64,000 nt of DNA from contig JBGCFP010000003.1 of the NCBI GenBank assembly GCA_045107005.1, forward strand, positions 6,951 through 70,950. Direction: 5' to 3'. Within the stretch, counting starts at the first letter, position 1. Each line of letters begins with the position of its first letter. The position numbers and the translations under genes were made by a program. This DNA is from JBCCMA01 sp045107005 (GTDB lineage Bacteria; Pseudomonadota; Gammaproteobacteria; Steroidobacterales; JBCCMA01). The notes under the pieces were generated by a model. That model saw nothing but the letters and a program-made list of their open reading frames with translations, had not been told where the DNA came from and did no database searches. This document shows positions 61,563 through 64,000 of this stretch, piece by piece.

Positions 61563-62084
61563 TCAGGCTAACTTGTCTATCCATTTGGCGGCGCGACGTG
61601 CCACTGACTTTTTGTCCGATTTGGCGAACTGCCGCAATACCGGGAGCAGCCATTTTTTTAGGCGCGGGTCATCGACGGCCCACGTGGCCAATGCCTCGAT
61701 GGTCGTGTTTTGAACGATCCAGTCCGTGGAGTCGGAAAGATACGTTCGCATGGTTTTGGTCGCCGAGGCGACTTGTCGCGACGTGAGGTGATCGCCCAGA
61801 TCCAGGCACATTTGCGAAAACGTCCACTGCACTGAGGGTTGATCGATCTGCGAGACGTTCTTCACGAACCGATCGATGAACGGTTTAAAGAGTTCAACAT
61901 CGGCGCGCCAAATTCGTTTGAATGAGCTGGACGTTCTGAGTCGCACCCACTCGTCGGGTTGGAAGTAGCACGCGTAGAGTTCATCAATTCTGCCGTGGTC
62001 TTTCAGGACGATCGCGACGACTTCTTCAGTTCGACCCAGGGAGTTCCTGGGCTCGTTGAGCATCTGGATGAAGGTTTCGCTCAT
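61563..62084 (-). CDS. HEAT-like helical repeat protein of unknown function
   Basis: 173 aa from the ATG at 62084 (GGAAA upstream); an ATG seven codons earlier is less likely. All-helical: 'FKRIWRADVELFKPFIDRFV', 'SVQWTFSQMCLDLGDHLTSRQ', 'DWIVQNTTIEALATWAVDDPRLKKWLLPVLRQFAKSDKKSVARRAAKWIDKL'. The last segment resembles HEAT/ARM repeats. It has no signal peptide and no recognisable partner; its stop abuts the convergent XRE gene. Confidence 0.75.
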   Translation of the reverse strand: MSETFIQMLNEPRNSLGRTEEVVAIVLKDHGRIDELYACYFQPDEWVRLRTSSSFKRIWRADVELFKPFIDRFVKNVSQIDQPSVQWTFSQMCLDLGDHLTSRQVASATKTMRTYLSDSTDWIVQNTTIEALATWAVDDPRLKKWLLPVLRQFAKSDKKSVARRAAKWIDKLA

Positions 62085-62148
62085 CGTCGATTTCCTGTTG
62101 TGCACGGGCCAATGGCGCTGATCGCAACAGGCGACTCTAACCGGGCAT

Positions 62149-62203
62149 AAAAAAACGCCGCCAACCGTTGCTCGTATGCAGCGGTGGGCGGCGCTTTTTC
62201 AGA
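62149..62203 (-). terminator. Rho-independent terminator after the PEP-CTERM gene
   Basis: On the minus strand a long imperfect hairpin (GCGCCGCCCACCG...CGGTTGGCGGCGT) is followed by a run of seven Ts. Confidence 0.82.
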
Positions 62204-62211
62204 TTGGTGAC

Positions 62212-62964
62212 TTACTGCTTGCGGCGAAAGCCAAACAGAGCGGCGAAGCCCGATGCGAACAACCACACGGCACCCGGCACTGGCACGGCCGAGAATTCGA
62301 TGTTGTCATAGAACATGCCTGAGCCTTCGAAGTTCGACGCTACGTTGATAAAGCCGAACTGCAGGATTTGACCGGCTTGACCGGCGTCGATGTCGACGGA
62401 CAGATCAAACGAGCTCCAGCCCGTGCCGATGCTTGTCATGTCGATCATGACGAAATCGGTTTGTGCGAAGCCGGCATTCGGGTCCAGAACTTTGATGAAC
62501 GCCAGTGACGTGGATGCGCCTTCAATGTTGCCTTCTTTGGCATCGAACGAGAACGACCAGATGCTGCCTTCGTCGCTGGCATCAATAATTTGCTCTTGAA
62601 ACACGTTGGCTTCAATTCGGTTGCCGACGCCGTGGTCGCCGTTGTTGTAGTCATTGTAAACAGACAGCTGCTGATCGCCTTGCGCTGCGCCTCCCTGACC
62701 AATGTCGATGCCTGAGAACGCGGCACCGCCGTTGGGCGCCGGGAACGTGAAGTAGTTGTACAGGAAGTTTGCGCCGCTGGGGTCGAACACGTTGGCGCCG
62801 ACCAGCCAGCCGTCATCGGCAAGTGCCGAGCCGCTGGTTTGGTCGAGCGATTCGAAATCCTGGCTGTAGCCCATCAGGGCAGCCGAGCTTGTTGGTGCGG
62901 ACATTATCGTGAGCGCCGTGAAAAGTGCGAGCGTGGCGCCCGGGCGGTTGTTTACTAGAGACAT
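62212..62964 (-). CDS. PEP-CTERM (VPxPA-type) sorting-domain protein
   Basis: 250 aa. An N-terminal signal peptide (ATLALFTALTIMSAPTSSA) is followed by a beta-rich domain ('QDFESLDQTSGSALADDGWLVGANVFD', 'GSGMFYDNIEF'). It ends in a C-terminal sorting signal: VPVPGAVWLF, a hydrophobic stretch and a basic end (FRRKQ). The exosortase/EpsH system cuts such signals and exports the protein to the envelope or matrix. No exosortase gene is in the window. It is probably a secreted, matrix-associated protein. Confidence 0.9.
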   Translation of the reverse strand: MSLVNNRPGATLALFTALTIMSAPTSSAALMGYSQDFESLDQTSGSALADDGWLVGANVFDPSGANFLYNYFTFPAPNGGAAFSGIDIGQGGAAQGDQQLSVYNDYNNGDHGVGNRIEANVFQEQIIDASDEGSIWSFSFDAKEGNIEGASTSLAFIKVLDPNAGFAQTDFVMIDMTSIGTGWSSFDLSVDIDAGQAGQILQFGFINVASNFEGSGMFYDNIEFSAVPVPGAVWLFASGFAALFGFRRKQ

Positions 62965-63271
62965 GGTGATTTCCCCTCTGGAATCTTCTTTCGACTGCGC
63001 GTGAGCGCGCCGGGTTTTTTATTGAGTTGGTACCGTAGCCTATTCTGACAACGTTGTCATGTCAGGCCAGGTTTTGCCCGTTATGTCGTCGAAGGGGCAT
63101 TGCCAAGTTAAGTCTGACAGCGCCAAAACTGCTTTTGTCTGAATTCAGGCTGCTGCTCTACTCCATTCTGCGAACGCACTTGTCCTGAGACTGCGATAAA
63201 GAAACGCTTTGCCGCCCGCCCGTCTCTGCGAGACTGGAGAAACACGTCAACCACTTCGCCATCCTGGTCGA

Positions 63272-63374
63272 GAATTGGGTGCCGAATTGGGTGCCCGAAT
63301 TGGGCGAATTGGGTGCCGGTCATAACAAACGAATTGCGAATTGGGTGCCCGAATTGGGTGCCGGTCATAACAAA
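63272..63374. repeat. GAATTGGGTGCC short-repeat array
   Basis: Five exact copies of the 12-mer GAATTGGGTGCC start at 63272, 63284, 63306, 63338 and 63351. A partial copy is at 63297. Two copies carry the same extension GGTCATAACAAA, giving duplicated 24-bp units at 63306-63329 and 63351-63374. Confidence 0.9.
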
Positions 63375-63393
63375 TATAACAATTAGGCGAATC

Positions 63394-63433
63394 GGGTCAG
63401 AGCAAAGTTGCACGTAGAGCATTGGTCTGACCC
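63394..63433. repeat. Inverted repeat GGGTCAGA-N24-TCTGACCC
   Basis: Perfect 8-bp arms flank a 24-bp spacer just downstream of the 12-mer array. The arms resemble those I recall near REP-associated (RAYT) elements, but no transposase is present. It could be a small non-autonomous element or a REP-like hairpin. Confidence 0.75.
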
Positions 63434-63500
63434 AAGCCAACTTAGGACCAAATAGGACAGCGACAGTAACCAAACAAACGCATTTATCCAGAAGAAGAAA

Positions 63501-63521
63501 CGGCACCCAAAAAGGGTGCCG
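63501..63521 (-). terminator. Terminator-like hairpin after flotillin
   Basis: Perfect 8-bp stem CGGCACCC/GGGTGCCG with an A5 loop, 24 bp after the flotillin stop. On the minus strand it is followed by TTTCTTCTTC, a weak T-tract. Confidence 0.65.
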
Positions 63522-63544
63522 CTCCGTCACTCAATGGCAGTCAG

Positions 63545-64000
63545 TTAGCTGGAAGCGTCAATCGCCGCCGCCGGCTTCGTGCCGTTGGTCCGCGGCGTGA
63601 CATCGAGCCCGGACGTCAGCCCGTTGATGTCCCCGCCTTCAAGACCAATCTCCTCAAGCAAGGTGTCCACCAGCGGGCTCTGCGCCCGATAGCGCAACGC
63701 GCTGTTGACCATTTGATCCGCCAGGTTGCCACCACCGGCACCGCTGCCGGCACTGTCGCCGCCGTGGCCGTTGCTCGAGCCGTTGCCTGCAGTGAGCCCT
63801 TCGACTTGCATGATCTTGATGCCGTCGATGGCTTCCATCGGCTTGACGCTCTCGCGAATGATCGCCGGCAGGTGACGCATCAGCGCCAGTTTGATCTGCA
63901 TCGCGATCTGCTCTTCGGACAACACGTTCGAGGCTTCGTTAACGGCGCGTTTACCCGCCGCATCCACCGCGTACTGTTTCTCGTCCGCTTCGGCGATACG
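63545..64000 (-). CDS. Flotillin family protein (YqiK/FloA-like), 5' truncated at window end
   Basis: The C-terminal ~151 residues are visible; the frame is open to the window edge. 'GKRAVNEASNVLSEEQIAMQIKLALMRHLPAIIRESVKPMEAIDGIKIMQVEGL' and 'GGNLADQMVNSALRYRAQSPLVDTLLEEIGLEGG' are typical of the flotillin C-terminal tail. A Gly/Ser-rich linker (GNGSSNGHGGDSAGSGAGGGN) lies between them. Flotillins scaffold ordered membrane domains. The N-terminal SPFH domain lies outside the window. Confidence 0.9.
   Translation of the reverse strand, partial: RIAEADEKQYAVDAAGKRAVNEASNVLSEEQIAMQIKLALMRHLPAIIRESVKPMEAIDGIKIMQVEGLTAGNGSSNGHGGDSAGSGAGGGNLADQMVNSALRYRAQSPLVDTLLEEIGLEGGDINGLTSGLDVTPRTNGTKPAAAIDASS

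Larger units (their letters stand above)
62965..63544. other. Non-coding region with short-repeat array and inverted repeat
   Basis: 580 bp without a credible gene. It holds the promoter side of the PEP-CTERM gene (left), the GAATTGGGTGCC repeat array (63272-63374), the inverted repeat GGGTCAGA...TCTGACCC (63394-63433) and a hairpin near the flotillin stop. The minus-strand frame here encodes only these repeats. Confidence 0.75.

Noticed and set aside
63272..63374. CRISPR array
   Set aside because: The repeats are 12 bp, nearly contiguous, with no regular unique spacers and no cas genes in the window.
63108..63530. Minus-strand ORF of 140 aa next to flotillin
   Set aside because: It consists largely of translated GAATTGGGTGCC repeats and the inverted repeat (repeated 'MTGTQF'), has no SD or family match, and ends within the non-coding repeat tract.

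Overview
This 64 kb window is a chromosomal segment of a GC-rich, free-living and probably marine or sediment gammaproteobacterium. That placement is an inference from the cysJIH operon, the TonB-dependent receptor, the S9 peptidases, PEP-CTERM and dockerin-type secreted proteins, YheS and YciH; no rRNA or tRNA gene is present to anchor it. I see no prophage, intact transposase or CRISPR array. Genes are dense and many start or stop codons overlap. The first gene (beta-propeller protein) and the last (flotillin) run off the window.

Layout. 1-2.7 kb: C-terminal part of a large secreted repeat protein. 2.9-7.0 kb: cysJIH assimilatory sulfite/PAPS reduction operon. 7.2-14.1 kb: DUF3303 protein, secreted S9 peptidase, DUF4920 protein, a sortilin-like propeller protein, glutathione peroxidase and a TerB-like protein. 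14.1-16.1 kb: a very glycine-rich surface protein. 16.5-19.2 kb: a two-subunit molybdenum hydroxylase (IorB/IorA type). 19.3-23.8 kb: a hydrolase plus NatAB-like ABC exporter operon, and an ECF sigma factor with a membrane partner. 23.9-31.9 kb: a class I photolyase, a five-repeat secreted protein, a second S9 peptidase with a small secreted protein, and an iron-sulfur (6-4) photolyase. 32-35.8 kb: TonB receptor and two GNAT acetyltransferases. 36-42.4 kb: two more dockerin-type secreted proteins flanking a PAS histidine kinase and a BLUF blue-light sensor. 42.5-46.7 kb: a type III CoA-transferase, an HMG-CoA lyase family enzyme, a GntR/FCD regulator and another dockerin protein. 46.8-53.4 kb: an Ala/Gly-rich protein, an unusual long isocitrate dehydrogenase, yciH, DUF3820, CBM9-like, SprA-like and amidohydrolase genes. 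53.5-58.9 kb: hydantoinase B/A and a second type III CoA-transferase. 58.9-64 kb: yheS, a small membrane protein with an XRE regulator, a HEAT-like protein, a PEP-CTERM protein, a short-repeat tract and flotillin.

Two hidden systems stand out. First, a palindrome TTGTATACAA occurs as a pair of sites (63-75 bp apart) at three separate loci and nowhere else that I found: upstream of the TonB receptor, between the first CoA-transferase and the HMG-CoA-lyase/GntR operon, and between hydantoinase AB and the second CoA-transferase. It is the kind of site bound by FCD-type GntR regulators, and such a gene sits in the middle locus. I infer a dispersed regulon for uptake, ATP-dependent ring or amide opening, CoA activation and C-C cleavage of an unknown compound. 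Second, six secreted proteins carry nearly the same module, a thrombospondin type 3 repeat followed by a two-loop dockerin-like domain. It is C-terminal in four and N-terminal in two, and a cysteine pair is present only in the C-terminal versions. No cohesin partner is encoded here.

Light biology is also prominent: two unrelated photolyases, a BLUF protein and a divergent orphan PAS kinase.
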